From positions 1 to 47,884 of the forward strand of contig VGWI01000012.1 of assembly GCA_016873655.1 (NCBI GenBank): 47,884 nucleotides of DNA, read 5' to 3'. Source of the DNA: Lentisphaerota bacterium (GTDB lineage: Bacteria > Verrucomicrobiota > Kiritimatiellia > UBA8416 > VGWI01). Positions within the stretch are counted from its first letter, which is position 1, and the number at the start of each line of letters is the position of its first letter. Below the pieces are notes generated by a model. That model was not told the origin of the DNA. It saw only the letters and a program-made list of their open reading frames with translations, and did no database searches. The position numbers were made by a program, and so were the translations under genes. Below are positions 15,724 through 24,702 of this stretch, piece after piece.

Positions 15724-16727
15724 TTCACTTCGCCCAGTTTGCGGATCTCTTCGACAATCGCCGAATTGAGGTGCTGGTGCACCGATTCGGACGCCACGCG
15801 CACGGCATGGAAGATAGCGTTCTCCTTCGACGCACCGTGGGTGATTATGCAGGTTCCGTTCACTCCGAGCAACGGAGCCCCGCCGTACATGTCGGGATCA
15901 AGCTTGCGTTTCATGGCCTTGAGCGCGCCGGTAAGCAGCAGCGCACCGGTCATGCGCACCGGCCCCCGCTTGAACTCATGCTTCATCCACTGCCCGATCG
16001 CGCGAGCCGCGCTCTCGGCAGTCTTGAGAACCACGTTCCCCACAAACCCATCGCAGACCGCGACATCGGTGCACCCCTCGAAGAGGTCGTGGCCTTCCAC
16101 GTTGCCGCGGAAGTTGAGGGGAGAAGCGTCAAGCAACCTGAAGGCTTCCTTCGTCGTCTCGTTCCCCTTCGTATCCTCTCCTCCGATGCTCATCAGGCCC
16201 ACGACCGGGTTGACCTGGCCCATGATCACTTTCGAATAGACGGCGCCCATCGTCCCGAACTCGAGCAGAAGCCTGGCGTCGGAATCAATGTTCGCTCCCA
16301 CGTCGATTACGACGCACGGTCTCCCGGAAGTCGGCATCACCGCCGCTATGGCCGGCCGCGTCACACCCTCAAGCGTCCGCAGCTTCAGCGTGGCGGATAC
16401 CACCACGGCGCCCGTATGCCCGGCCGACATCACGGCGTCCGCCTCGCCGGCTTTGACCAGGTCCATGGCCCTGTTTATGGAACAGTCCTTCTTCCGGCGA
16501 ACTGCAACGGCCGGGGACTCTCCCATGCCTATGTTCTCGGAAGCATGGCGGACTTCAATCAGAGGCGGGATGGAGCCGTGTTTCGCGAGCTCCTTTTCGA
16601 CCGCCGCCTTGTCGCCGACAAGGAACACCTTCGTCAGCGAGGGCAGTTCCCGCGCGGCGCGCACGGCGCCGGCAACCACCTCGGCGGGCGCAAAATCGCC
16701 GCCCATTGCATCCACGGCAATGCGCAT
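15720..16727 (-). CDS. plsX: Phosphate acyltransferase PlsX
   Basis: Converts acyl-ACP to acyl-phosphate, the donor for PlsY in phosphatidic acid synthesis. At 335 residues it has the expected length. It starts with the conserved IAVDAMGGDFAP and contains NIGMGESP, SAGHTGA, DVGAN, and GFVGNV motifs. It is a peripheral membrane enzyme. It follows rpmF by 16 bp and overlaps fabH, the standard rpmF-plsX-fabH order, which links ribosome and membrane synthesis. Confidence 0.97.
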   Translation of the reverse strand: MRIAVDAMGGDFAPAEVVAGAVRAARELPSLTKVFLVGDKAAVEKELAKHGSIPPLIEVRHASENIGMGESPAVAVRRKKDCSINRAMDLVKAGEADAVMSAGHTGAVVVSATLKLRTLEGVTRPAIAAVMPTSGRPCVVIDVGANIDSDARLLLEFGTMGAVYSKVIMGQVNPVVGLMSIGGEDTKGNETTKEAFRLLDASPLNFRGNVEGHDLFEGCTDVAVCDGFVGNVVLKTAESAARAIGQWMKHEFKRGPVRMTGALLLTGALKAMKRKLDPDMYGGAPLLGVNGTCIITHGASKENAIFHAVRVASESVHQHLNSAIVEEIRKLGEVK

Positions 16728-16743
16728 GACGGAGATCCCGCTG

Positions 16744-16926
16744 TCAGTCCGAAGTGACCGTCAATACCTGCCGGCCGCGGTAGAACCCGCACGCCGAACA
16801 CACGCGATGGGGCAGCTGGAGGGCCCCGCACTGGGGACACGGCTGGGTGGCCGGGATTTGCACCCGGTGCGACGCCTTGCGCGACCGACACTTGCTCTTG
16901 GAAACTTTCCTCTTCGGTACAGCCAT
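16744..16926 (-). CDS. rpmF: 50S ribosomal protein L32
   Basis: Basic 60-residue ribosomal protein. The N-terminal MAVPKRKVSKSK is the L32 signature, and a zinc ribbon is formed by C30, C33, C43 and C46 (CPQC, CSAC). GAGGTG precedes the ATG. The presence of all four cysteines marks the zinc-binding form. It sits between yceD and plsX as in many bacteria. Confidence 0.98.
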   Translation of the reverse strand: MAVPKRKVSKSKCRSRKASHRVQIPATQPCPQCGALQLPHRVCSACGFYRGRQVLTVTSD

Positions 16927-16991
16927 CTTGCACCTCTATGCAGAACCCGAGTCGGAATGGCCGACTCAACCAGCCACAGCCGTCGCCCGTC

Positions 16992-17456
16992 TCACGGACC
17001 CAACCTGTCCAGCGCGGACCAGCGCCCGTCTCCTGCCGGCGGCACACAGCCACACAGGCGGCGATTCAGATTCTGGCCGCATTGGGGACACAAACCCCTG
17101 CACTCCCCGGAGCACAGCGGGTAGTTCGGAAAGGCAAGGATCATAGCTTCGCGTATGGAGGGGGTCAAGTCCACAGATTCATTGCCGTCGGGCACATCGA
17201 TTATGCGCTCGAACGCGTTGTCGCGTACCTCGATTTCGACGGGCTCACAGCACCGCCTGCACCGGAAGGTCGCTGGGGCGGAAAGACTTCCGGCAACCAT
17301 CAGTTCGCCGCACGACCTGCTGGCGGTGATGCTGTACCTGACCGGACCTTGCAGCCCCAGGAACTCAGGCGCATCCCCGATATCCAGGATGGAACCGGGC
17401 TCCTCACCCTCAAACAACATCCCGCCTTCCGGCAGTGTCGCGACCTGGATGTTCAA
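16992..17456 (-). CDS. yceD: YceD/DUF177 family protein
   Basis: Member of the DUF177 family encoded next to rpmF across bacteria. E. coli YceD is reported to affect 23S rRNA accumulation. The 154-residue product has two cysteine groups, C66/C69/C70 (CRRCC) and C115/C119/C123/C126 (CSGECRGLCPQCGQNLN), the latter being the family hallmark. The start is a TTG at 17456 that overlaps the coaD stop (TTGA) and has GGAGG upstream. I see no better ATG before the conserved region. Confidence 0.88.
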   Translation of the reverse strand: MNIQVATLPEGGMLFEGEEPGSILDIGDAPEFLGLQGPVRYSITASRSCGELMVAGSLSAPATFRCRRCCEPVEIEVRDNAFERIIDVPDGNESVDLTPSIREAMILAFPNYPLCSGECRGLCPQCGQNLNRRLCGCVPPAGDGRWSALDRLGP

Positions 17457-17974
17457 TCCCGTGCCTCCGTCGGGGCGGCCACGCCGGGCGGAACACCGGA
17501 GAGCTTCCGGCCTATCGCCGCTTCGATGTCGGGCGGAACAAAATCGCTTATGTCCCCTCCGTACCGGGCAACCGTCCTGACGATGCTGGAACTGACATAG
17601 CTGTGTATCTCCTTCGGCATCATGAACAGGGTCTCTATCTCCGGCGCGAGTTTCCTGTTCGTGAGCGCCATCGGGAACTCATAGTCGAAGTCCGAATAGG
17701 CTCTCAACCCGCGGATAAGTATGCGCGCCCCGCGCCTGCGGGCATACTCGATCAGCAACCCGTTGAATGAGTCCACTTCCACGTTGCCGAACTGGCCGAC
17801 CACCGACCGGGCAAGCCCCATCCGTTCCTCGAGTGAAAACAAGGGGTTCTTCTCGGCGTTGACGGCGACAGCCAGAACCACCCTTTCAAACAGCTCGGAC
17901 GACCTCTCGATCAGGTCGTAGTGTCCCAAAGTCAACGGATCGAACGTGCCCGCATATATGGCCAGAACGTTCAC
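17453..17974 (-). CDS. coaD: Phosphopantetheine adenylyltransferase
   Basis: Penultimate step of CoA synthesis: 4'-phosphopantetheine plus ATP gives dephospho-CoA. The 173-residue product has the nucleotidyltransferase motif TFDPLTLGH (10-18), RGLRAYSDFDYEF and the C-terminal SSSIVR motif. The GTG at 17974 overlaps the rsmD stop (GTGA). The pairing rsmD-coaD is common. The C-terminal tail after the conserved core is about ten residues longer than in E. coli CoaD. Confidence 0.96.
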   Translation of the reverse strand: MNVLAIYAGTFDPLTLGHYDLIERSSELFERVVLAVAVNAEKNPLFSLEERMGLARSVVGQFGNVEVDSFNGLLIEYARRRGARILIRGLRAYSDFDYEFPMALTNRKLAPEIETLFMMPKEIHSYVSSSIVRTVARYGGDISDFVPPDIEAAIGRKLSGVPPGVAAPTEARD

Positions 17975-18555
17975 TCCAACCCCTCCTTCCGGGCGCTGAC
18001 GGGCTCCATGAAAATCAGCCTCGTCGCTCCGTATTTCCTGTCGCGGACCGTCGTCCAGCCCGCATGCGTCACCGGTTCGGACCCCGCAGCTTCTTCAACC
18101 ACCAGGACTCCTCCCTCCGCAAGCAGGCCCGGCCGGGCCAGAGCACCGAGAAGTCCGGGCCAGAGTCCTTCATCCCCCACGGCATAGGGCGGGTCGGCAA
18201 ATATCACGTCGAACCCCAGACCCGAGACGCCGCCGAGCCAGGCGAACACATCCGATCTGGCGAGGCCGAGGCCGGATTCACGGCCTTCCTTCCCCCCCAG
18301 AGCCGCGAGGTTTTCCCGTATCACTGAGCACGCCCTGGCATCCTTCTCAACCCACGTAACCCTGTCGGCACCCCGGCTCCAAGCTTCCAGCCCGACCGCG
18401 CCCGACCCGGCAAACAAATCCAGGAAACTGCAGCCCGGAATACGTGCGGCCAGACTGCAAAACATGGCCTCCCTCACCCTGTCCTGAGTAGGCCGGACCC
18501 CGTTCGGGGGCACCTTCAGCCGCCTTCCGCAATGCACGCCGCCCGAAATCCTCAT
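17971..18555 (-). CDS. rsmD: 16S rRNA (guanine966-N2)-methyltransferase RsmD
   Basis: SAM-dependent methyltransferase acting on G966 of 16S rRNA. The 194-residue product starts MRISGG as usual, has RPTQDRVREAMF (21-32), the SAM motif DLFAGSGAVGLE (46-57) and the catalytic motif DPPY (121-124). No clear ribosome site is seen before the ATG at 18555. The 48-bp gap to queA contains a 7-bp inverted repeat (18572-18578 with 18598-18604) without a T-run. It is the first gene of the coupled rsmD-coaD-yceD set. Confidence 0.94.
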   Translation of the reverse strand: MRISGGVHCGRRLKVPPNGVRPTQDRVREAMFCSLAARIPGCSFLDLFAGSGAVGLEAWSRGADRVTWVEKDARACSVIRENLAALGGKEGRESGLGLARSDVFAWLGGVSGLGFDVIFADPPYAVGDEGLWPGLLGALARPGLLAEGGVLVVEEAAGSEPVTHAGWTTVRDRKYGATRLIFMEPVSARKEGLE

Positions 18556-18603
18556 GGGCGGACTATACGCAAACCGGCCGACCGCGGCAATAGCACCGCC
18601 GGT

Positions 18604-19665
18604 TCACACTATCAGCATGCAGTCGCCGTAACTGTAGAAACGATACTCGTCCCGCACGGCCTGCCGGTAGGCTTCCAGCACCGCCGTCTGGCCGGCAAAA
18701 GCACAGACCATCATCAACAGGGTGGAACGTGGAAGGTGGAAGTTCGTCAGAAGCGCATCCACCGCCCTGAACCTGTACGGCGGGAGAATGTAGAGCGCCG
18801 TCCGGCCTGAACCGGGACGAACCCGGCCGTCCGGCCCGGCAACAGTCTCCAACGTGCGAACCACGGTTGTGCCCACGGCAACGACACGCCCGCCGCGTTC
18901 GCGCACGGCGTTTATGCCTTCAGCCGCGGATTGGGACACCTGGTAGCGTTCTTCGTCCATGACGTGCTCCTCGGCGACCTCGGACTTCACCGGACGGAAA
19001 GTGCCGGGTCCGACATGGAGAGTCACCTCGACGACTCCAATGCCCTTGTCCCGGATTCGCTCGAGCATTGCCCCGTCGAAATGAAGCCCGGCCGTCGGCG
19101 CAGCAACGGCCCCTGGTTCCTTCGCATAAACGGTCTGGTAACGTTCCCTGTCGTCACGACTTGTCCCGGCGGAGGGCTGACCATCCCCGCCCGGCCGCGC
19201 ACGTTTGATGTAGGGCGGCAGCGGCGGTACGCCAGCCTGCTCGATGGCCTCCGACACCGGCCTGTCGCATGTGAGGCGCATCAGGAAGCTGCCGTCCGGA
19301 CGCTTTGCCAGCGTCTCGGCCTCTATGCCGCCGGCCAGGAGCAACCGTATTCCCGGCTTCATTCTGCCCGACGCCCTGCACAGGCACGCCCACACGCCGG
19401 GCCCGGTTTCCTCCACCAGGAGAACCTCCGCCCTGCCGCCGCTGTCGCGCCTGGTGCCGAACAGCCGGGCGGGAATGACGCGCGTGTTGTTCAGCACCGT
19501 CACGTCGCCGGGCCGCAGGAATCGAGGCAGGTCCGACGCCCGGGCATGGCTCAGTGCGCCGGTCGCACGGTCCATCACCATCATTCTTGATGACGAACGC
19601 TCCGGAAGCGGCTCCTGCGCGATCAGGCCGGGCGGCAGGTGATAGTCGAATGCATCGGTCCTCAT
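18604..19665 (-). CDS. queA: tRNA preQ1 ribosyltransferase-isomerase QueA
   Basis: Transfers and rearranges ribose from SAM to form epoxyqueuosine at the wobble base of GUN tRNAs. The 353-residue product starts at ATG 19665, directly at the yjbQ stop (TGATG). The signatures LPPGLIAQEPLPERSSSRMM, VTVLNNTRVIPARLFG, TAGLHF and TNFHLPRSTLLMM are clear. Longer in-frame starts within yjbQ are not credible. No other queuosine genes are in the window. Confidence 0.96.
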   Translation of the reverse strand: MRTDAFDYHLPPGLIAQEPLPERSSSRMMVMDRATGALSHARASDLPRFLRPGDVTVLNNTRVIPARLFGTRRDSGGRAEVLLVEETGPGVWACLCRASGRMKPGIRLLLAGGIEAETLAKRPDGSFLMRLTCDRPVSEAIEQAGVPPLPPYIKRARPGGDGQPSAGTSRDDRERYQTVYAKEPGAVAAPTAGLHFDGAMLERIRDKGIGVVEVTLHVGPGTFRPVKSEVAEEHVMDEERYQVSQSAAEGINAVRERGGRVVAVGTTVVRTLETVAGPDGRVRPGSGRTALYILPPYRFRAVDALLTNFHLPRSTLLMMVCAFAGQTAVLEAYRQAVRDEYRFYSYGDCMLIV

Positions 19666-20081
19666 CACTCGCCGATAATCTTGATTAGCGCGCGCTTGCG
19701 CCGCATTCCGTCGAACTCGCCGTAGAAGATCTCCTCCCACGGGCCGAGGTCGAGCTTCCCGTCGGTAACCGCCACGACAATCTCCCTGCCCATAACGGTG
19801 CGCTTGAGGTGCGCGTCGGCGTTGTCCTCGGCGCCGTTGTGCGCGTACTGGGAATAAGGTTTTTCCGGGGCCAGCCGCTCAAGCCATCTCTCGAAGTCGC
19901 AATGCAGCCCGTGCTCGTTGTCGTTGATGAACACGCTGGCCGTGATGTGCATCGCGTTGACAAGGCACAGCCCTTCGCGGATCCCGCTTTCCCGCAGGGC
20001 ATCCGCCACGTCGGGGGTTATCGCAACGAGCTCACGGCGGCCGCGCGTACAGAACCACAACTCCTTCCTGAACGATTTCAC
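19665..20081 (-). CDS. yjbQ: YjbQ family (UPF0047) protein
   Basis: 138-residue member of the UPF0047/YjbQ family, some members of which have weak thiamine-phosphate synthase activity. The conserved histidine and acidic motifs are present: [33 protein letters not shown] and [10 protein letters not shown]. The GTG start at 20081 is preceded by AGAGGTG. It lies between the MsbA-like exporter gene and queA. The true cellular substrate of this family is not settled. Confidence 0.92.
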   Translation of the reverse strand: MKSFRKELWFCTRGRRELVAITPDVADALRESGIREGLCLVNAMHITASVFINDNEHGLHCDFERWLERLAPEKPYSQYAHNGAEDNADAHLKRTVMGREIVVAVTDGKLDLGPWEEIFYGEFDGMRRKRALIKIIGE

Positions 20082-20108
20082 TACGCACCTCTGCCTGGCA
20101 TGGCGCCG

Positions 20109-21866
20109 TCAGGCGCTGAACTGCAGATCGTAGAGCCGCTTGTACAACCCGCCGGCGGCCAGCAGGTCTGCGTGCGTGCCCTGCTCCGCGATACGCCCGC
20201 CGTCCAGCACGATGATCCTGTTGCAGTTCGCGATGGTCGAAAGCCTGTGGGCGATGGCGAATACCGTGCGCCCGTGCATCAACCTGTCGATCGCCGCCTG
20301 GACCATGCGCTCGGATTCAGTGTCCAGCGCGCTCGTGGCCTCGTCCAGGATCAGGATCGGCGGATTCCTCAGCACCGCGCGGGCAATCGAGATCCTCTGG
20401 CACTGGCCGCCGGACAGCCGCACCCCGCGCTCTCCTATCACGGTGTCGTAGCCCTCAGGCATCGCCATTATGAAATCGTGCGCAAACGCGCTTCGCGCGG
20501 CTTCCTCGATGTCTGCGCGCGACGCGCCTGGCATGCCGTAGAGAATGTTGTTCGCAACCGTGTCGTTGAACAGGAACGTCTCCTGCGTCACAAGCCCGCA
20601 CATCCTGCGCAGCGACGAAAGCGTAATGTCCCTCGCATCGGTGCCGTTGAGCAATATCCGGCCGCCGGTCACGTCGTAGAACCGCGGAATCAGGTTCACG
20701 AGAGTCGTCTTCCCGGAACCGGACGAACCGACTATCGCGATGCTTTCACCGGCCTTGACGCGCAGGTTGAGCCCGCTGAAAAGCTCCTTGCCCGCCTCAT
20801 ACCCGAAATGAATGTCCTCAAAGACGACCTCGCTCAGGGTCCCGGCGAAGTCAACAGCGTCGAGCTTGTCCGTCACAGTGCTCTTCGTGTCCAGCGTTTC
20901 GAAGATGCGGTCCGCCGCGGCCGTGCTCTGCTGGACGAGCATCGCCACCCTGCTCAGCTTCTTGACCGGCTCGTAGGCCATGAAAAGCGCCGTCACGAAT
21001 GCCACGAAATCCTCGAGCGACATCCTGGCCGCCCGCACGTAGACGAGCACGAACGCCGCCGCGGAAGCGGCGAGAACGACAATGATCGGCTCAACCACGG
21101 AACTGGCGCGCACAACTCCCATGCGGCGGCGGAAGAATGACCGAGTCTGTTCCGTGAACCGCCGGTTCTCGTATTCCTCCATCCCGAATGCCTTCACGAT
21201 CTTCACGCCGGAAAGCGTTTCCTGGAGAATGGAGGTCACGTCGGCTATGCGTGCCTGCGCCTCGCGCGAGTAGCGCCTGACCTTGCGGCCGAACAGCGCA
21301 ATCGGCAACACGCAGATCGGAAACAGGACAAAACTCACCGCCGCCAGCTTGGCATCCACGTAGAAGATCCAGCAGAGCATGGCCACCATCGTCAACGGCT
21401 CCTTGGCGATGTCGGCTATGACCGTGGATACGGCCCGCTCGACGAGCATGGGGTCGTTCGACGTGCGGGCTATCAGTTCGCCAGTCCGGCTCCGGGAGAA
21501 ATAGGAAAGCGACAGCGTGTGCAGATGCCTGAAGATGTCGTCGCGCAGGTCCTGGACGACGCGGTTGCCCACCCACTTGATGAGGTAGTTCGACAGGTAA
21601 TCGGCAATGCCCCTGGCGAAGGCAACAGCCGGGAAGAGCGCCGCCAGGGCAAGCACCGTCGCGAGCGGCGCATCGGTCGGATCGAACACCTTGCGGAAGC
21701 CGCCGCGTATCACCCACACCATCCCGGCCTGCGCGCCGGCATAGAGCCCGCCGCAGCCGAAACCCAGGGCCAGCCGCCACCAGTACGGCCGGACATACCT
21801 CAGCAGCCTGATATACACGGACCAGTCCACGTCCTGGTCAACCGCCTTCTTTTCTGCTTCTTTCAT
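20109..21866 (-). CDS. MsbA-type ABC exporter (membrane and ATPase domains fused)
   Basis: Half-size ABC exporter of 585 residues that should work as a homodimer. The N-terminal 320 residues carry about six membrane spans. The ATPase has Walker A GSSGSGKT (380-387), the signature LSGGQ (484-488) and Walker B ILILDEATSALD (504-515). The SYFSRSRTGELIAR coupling region resembles MsbA, the lipid A flippase, but drug exporters look alike, so the substrate is open. Start 21866 has a GGGGGAAG upstream. An ATG at 21890 overlapping the pilB stop would add eight residues and is possible. It follows the pilB-pilT-pilB genes with no gap. Confidence 0.9.
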   Translation of the reverse strand: MKEAEKKAVDQDVDWSVYIRLLRYVRPYWWRLALGFGCGGLYAGAQAGMVWVIRGGFRKVFDPTDAPLATVLALAALFPAVAFARGIADYLSNYLIKWVGNRVVQDLRDDIFRHLHTLSLSYFSRSRTGELIARTSNDPMLVERAVSTVIADIAKEPLTMVAMLCWIFYVDAKLAAVSFVLFPICVLPIALFGRKVRRYSREAQARIADVTSILQETLSGVKIVKAFGMEEYENRRFTEQTRSFFRRRMGVVRASSVVEPIIVVLAASAAAFVLVYVRAARMSLEDFVAFVTALFMAYEPVKKLSRVAMLVQQSTAAADRIFETLDTKSTVTDKLDAVDFAGTLSEVVFEDIHFGYEAGKELFSGLNLRVKAGESIAIVGSSGSGKTTLVNLIPRFYDVTGGRILLNGTDARDITLSSLRRMCGLVTQETFLFNDTVANNILYGMPGASRADIEEAARSAFAHDFIMAMPEGYDTVIGERGVRLSGGQCQRISIARAVLRNPPILILDEATSALDTESERMVQAAIDRLMHGRTVFAIAHRLSTIANCNRIIVLDGGRIAEQGTHADLLAAGGLYKRLYDLQFSA

Positions 21867-21886
21867 GTGGCGGCTTCCCCCGGCAA

Positions 21887-23599
21887 TCATGTGTATTTCA
21901 GGACTTCCTCAACCGTCGTGTACCCGTCCAGGACATTGCGGATGCCGTCCTCGCGGAGAGTGCGCATTCCCATCTGGATGGCCCGGTTCCGGATAAGCAT
22001 GCTGGGTTTGTGCTCGGTTATCATGTCGCGTATCGGATCTGACACCGAGAGAAACTCGTAAATGCCTTTCCTGCCCCTGTAGCCGGTCTCGTTGCAGTAG
22101 TTGCATCCGGCCCCGTAGCACAACTTCCTGTCACCGACATCCTCGCGCCGCAGCGACATCGCGCCAAGAACCGTGTCGTCCGGCGCGTACTGGGTCTTGC
22201 AGTGCTCGCAGATCGTGCGAACAAGACGCTGGCCAAGCACGGCCTCCAGTGTCGACGAGATCAGGTAGGGTTCCACGCCCATGTCTATGAGACGCGCGAT
22301 GGCGCCGGACGCGTCGTTCGTGTGCAGGGTGCTGAAGACAAGGTGACCGGTCAACGACGCTTTCACGGCGATTTCCGCAGTCTCGAGATCGCGTATTTCA
22401 CCCATCATCATGACGTCCGGGTCCTGACGAAGGAACGCGCGCAGGATAACCGCGAAAGTGTTGCCGGTGATCTCGTTCACCGGAACTTGCACGATTCCGT
22501 CTATGTCGTACTCAACCGGGTCTTCGGCGGTAAGTATCTTCGTTTCCACGTTGTTGAGCCGGCGCAGACAGGAGTAGAGCGTGGTAGTCTTGCCGGAACC
22601 CGTGGGCCCGGTGACGATGACGATGCCGTTCGGCTTGTCAATGTCCCGCTTTATCCCATCCAGAACGTCCTCCGGCATCCCGAGGTTGTCGAGCTCGAGC
22701 GACACTATGCTGCGGTCCAGCACGCGCAGCACGACGCTCTCGCCGAACTGGGTGGGCAGCGTGGACACACGCAGATCTATGGGACGGCCGCCTATGCCGA
22801 CCTGGATGCGGCCGTCCTGCGGCAGACGGCGCTCGGCGATGTTCAGGCCGGCCATCACCTTGATGCGCGAAATGATGGGCAGCGCCAGACGCCGCGGTGG
22901 CGGTTGCATCGCGTAGAGCGCGCCGTCCACGCGGTACCTTATCTGAAATTCTTTCTCGAACGGCTCGAAGTGTATGTCGGAAGCCCTGTCGTTGACCGCC
23001 TGGTAGAGGACAAGATTGACGAAACGGATGACAGGCGTTGTGCCGGCCGCGGTCTCAATCTCCTTCTCATCCGCAAGTTCACCCAGCCCAAGCGAGTCCC
23101 CGACCGCCTCGAGCCCTTCCTCCATGGCAGACACCATGTCGGTCACATCGCCCGCGTCCGGATAGAACTGGTTGATATGGCTCCGCAGGTCGTCCTCTCG
23201 CGCGACCACAAACGATACGTCGCGGGTCAGCACGAACATCAGCTCGTCCATCGTCTGCGGCGACACGAGGTCCGACACTGCAAGCACCACCGAGTTCTGG
23301 GTCGTCTCGACCGGCACCACGTTGTACATGCGGGCCACGGCCGACGGCACGCTGTGCACGACGTCGGGCGGGATGTCCGTCGCCGGCAGGTTCACGACAC
23401 GCGTGCCGAGATAGCCGGCGATCATTTCGAGCATGGCGGACTCGCTCACGAAGCCGCCGTCGACGAGCAGAGCCTTGTACGGCTTCCCAGTCCTTTCGTG
23501 CTCTTCCTCGATCGGCGCCGCGGCATCGGAAGTCAGAACCCCCTGCTCCACGGCCATCCTCAGGAACGGATCTGTCGAGGTCTTTTGCGCGCCTTCCAT
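21887..23599 (-). CDS. pilB: GspE/PilB-type assembly ATPase, copy 1
   Basis: Hexameric ATPase that drives assembly of type IV pili or type II secretion pseudopili. The 570-residue product has an MshEN-type N-terminal domain (about 1-150), Walker A GPTGSGKT (331-338), Walker B DVMMMGE (395-401), [15 protein letters not shown] and a zinc tetracysteine site at C464, C467, C499 and C502. It is the second such ATPase within 5 kb and is separated from its paralogue by pilT. No pilin, PilC or secretin gene is in the window, so pilus versus secretion cannot be decided. Confidence 0.93.
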   Translation of the reverse strand: MEGAQKTSTDPFLRMAVEQGVLTSDAAAPIEEEHERTGKPYKALLVDGGFVSESAMLEMIAGYLGTRVVNLPATDIPPDVVHSVPSAVARMYNVVPVETTQNSVVLAVSDLVSPQTMDELMFVLTRDVSFVVAREDDLRSHINQFYPDAGDVTDMVSAMEEGLEAVGDSLGLGELADEKEIETAAGTTPVIRFVNLVLYQAVNDRASDIHFEPFEKEFQIRYRVDGALYAMQPPPRRLALPIISRIKVMAGLNIAERRLPQDGRIQVGIGGRPIDLRVSTLPTQFGESVVLRVLDRSIVSLELDNLGMPEDVLDGIKRDIDKPNGIVIVTGPTGSGKTTTLYSCLRRLNNVETKILTAEDPVEYDIDGIVQVPVNEITGNTFAVILRAFLRQDPDVMMMGEIRDLETAEIAVKASLTGHLVFSTLHTNDASGAIARLIDMGVEPYLISSTLEAVLGQRLVRTICEHCKTQYAPDDTVLGAMSLRREDVGDRKLCYGAGCNYCNETGYRGRKGIYEFLSVSDPIRDMITEHKPSMLIRNRAIQMGMRTLREDGIRNVLDGYTTVEEVLKYT

Positions 23600-23604
23600 G
23601 CAGC

Positions 23605-24702
23605 CTACCGTTTCTTTCCGCCCATTTCCTGGAGCCGCTGCAGGATGGAGTCGGGATCCTGCGACTTCGTTATGAGGTCTTCGTAGTGAATGATCCCCTC
23701 GTCGTAAAGGGCCAGCAGGTGCGAATCGAGCGTAACCATGCCGCGCTTCGCGCCCGTCTGAATGTCGGAAGTGATCCTGAACGTCTTGTTGTCGCGGATC
23801 AGCGCCTGGATGGAAGGCGTCGAGATCATCACCTCAAACGCGGCGACACGGCCCGGCTGATCCGCGCGCACCAGCAGCAGTTGCGATATGACGGCACAGA
23901 TGCTGACCGAAAGCTGTGTGCGTATCTGCTCCTGCTGGTCCGTCGGAAACGCGTCCACGATCCTGTCCACCGTGCGCGCCGCGCCGGTCGTGTGCAGCGT
24001 GGCGAACACGAGATGCCCGGTCTCCGCCGCGGTTATCGCCGCGGACATCGTCTCAAGGTCGCGCATTTCGCCCACGAGTATCACGTCCGGGTCCTGGCGC
24101 AGACCGCGCTTGATGGCCTCGCCGAAGCTGCCGACATCCACGCCTATCTCGCGCTGCGTGACGATGGATTTCCTGTGCTGGTGGTAATACTCGATCGGGT
24201 CCTCGATCGTGATTATGTGGCAGTCGCGCTCGCCGTTAATGATGTTGATCATGCTGGCCAGCGTGGTCGTCTTGCCGGAGCCGGTCGGGCCGGTGACCAG
24301 TATCAGCCCCCTCGGCCGGAACAGCAGCTCCTTCACCTGCGGAGGCAGGCCGATCTCTTCGAGGGTCATGAGCTTCTTGGGAATCTGGCGGAGAACTATC
24401 CCGACGCTGCCCTTCGTGCGGAGCACGCTCACCCTGAACCGCGCGTGTTCGCCGAAACCGAAACCGAAATCGGTTCCGCCCTGTTCGCGCAGCCGCTGCT
24501 GGTGCTCGGGCGAAGTGATGCTCTTCATCAGGCGCTCGGTATCGTCGGGCGTCAGCGCCGGCGAATCCAGGGGACGCAGCCGCCCGCTGATGCGCAGCGT
24601 CGGCGAGCAACCCACGCTGATATGAAGGTCCGATGCCCCCTCATCCACGGCCAGCTGCAGGAGTTCGTTCATCTCTATCGCGGAGTCGGAAGTGTCGTTC
24701 AT
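23605..24702 (-). CDS. pilT: PilT-type retraction ATPase
   Basis: Disassembly (retraction) ATPase of type IV pili. The 365-residue product lacks the N-terminal MshEN domain and the zinc site, as PilT should. It has the early ASDLHISVG motif (23-31), Walker A GPTGSGKT (138-145), [22 protein letters not shown] and a C-terminal IQALIRDNK equivalent to the AIRNLIRE motif needed for retraction. A PilT gene argues that the flanking PilB proteins serve a retractable type IV pilus rather than type II secretion. The ATG overlaps the upstream pilB stop by one base (TGATG). Confidence 0.94.
   Translation of the reverse strand: MNDTSDSAIEMNELLQLAVDEGASDLHISVGCSPTLRISGRLRPLDSPALTPDDTERLMKSITSPEHQQRLREQGGTDFGFGFGEHARFRVSVLRTKGSVGIVLRQIPKKLMTLEEIGLPPQVKELLFRPRGLILVTGPTGSGKTTTLASMINIINGERDCHIITIEDPIEYYHQHRKSIVTQREIGVDVGSFGEAIKRGLRQDPDVILVGEMRDLETMSAAITAAETGHLVFATLHTTGAARTVDRIVDAFPTDQQEQIRTQLSVSICAVISQLLLVRADQPGRVAAFEVMISTPSIQALIRDNKTFRITSDIQTGAKRGMVTLDSHLLALYDEGIIHYEDLITKSQDPDSILQRLQEMGGKKR

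Noticed and set aside
12691-17028. 14-bp identical string at 12691-12704 and 17015-17028
   Set aside because: One copy codes for the end of YceD and the other is the loop of the acpP-fabF hairpin. A few such 14-bp matches are expected by chance in a window of this size.
19809-21140. 443-codon open frame on the plus strand
   Set aside because: Antisense shadow of yjbQ and the ABC exporter in GC-rich DNA.
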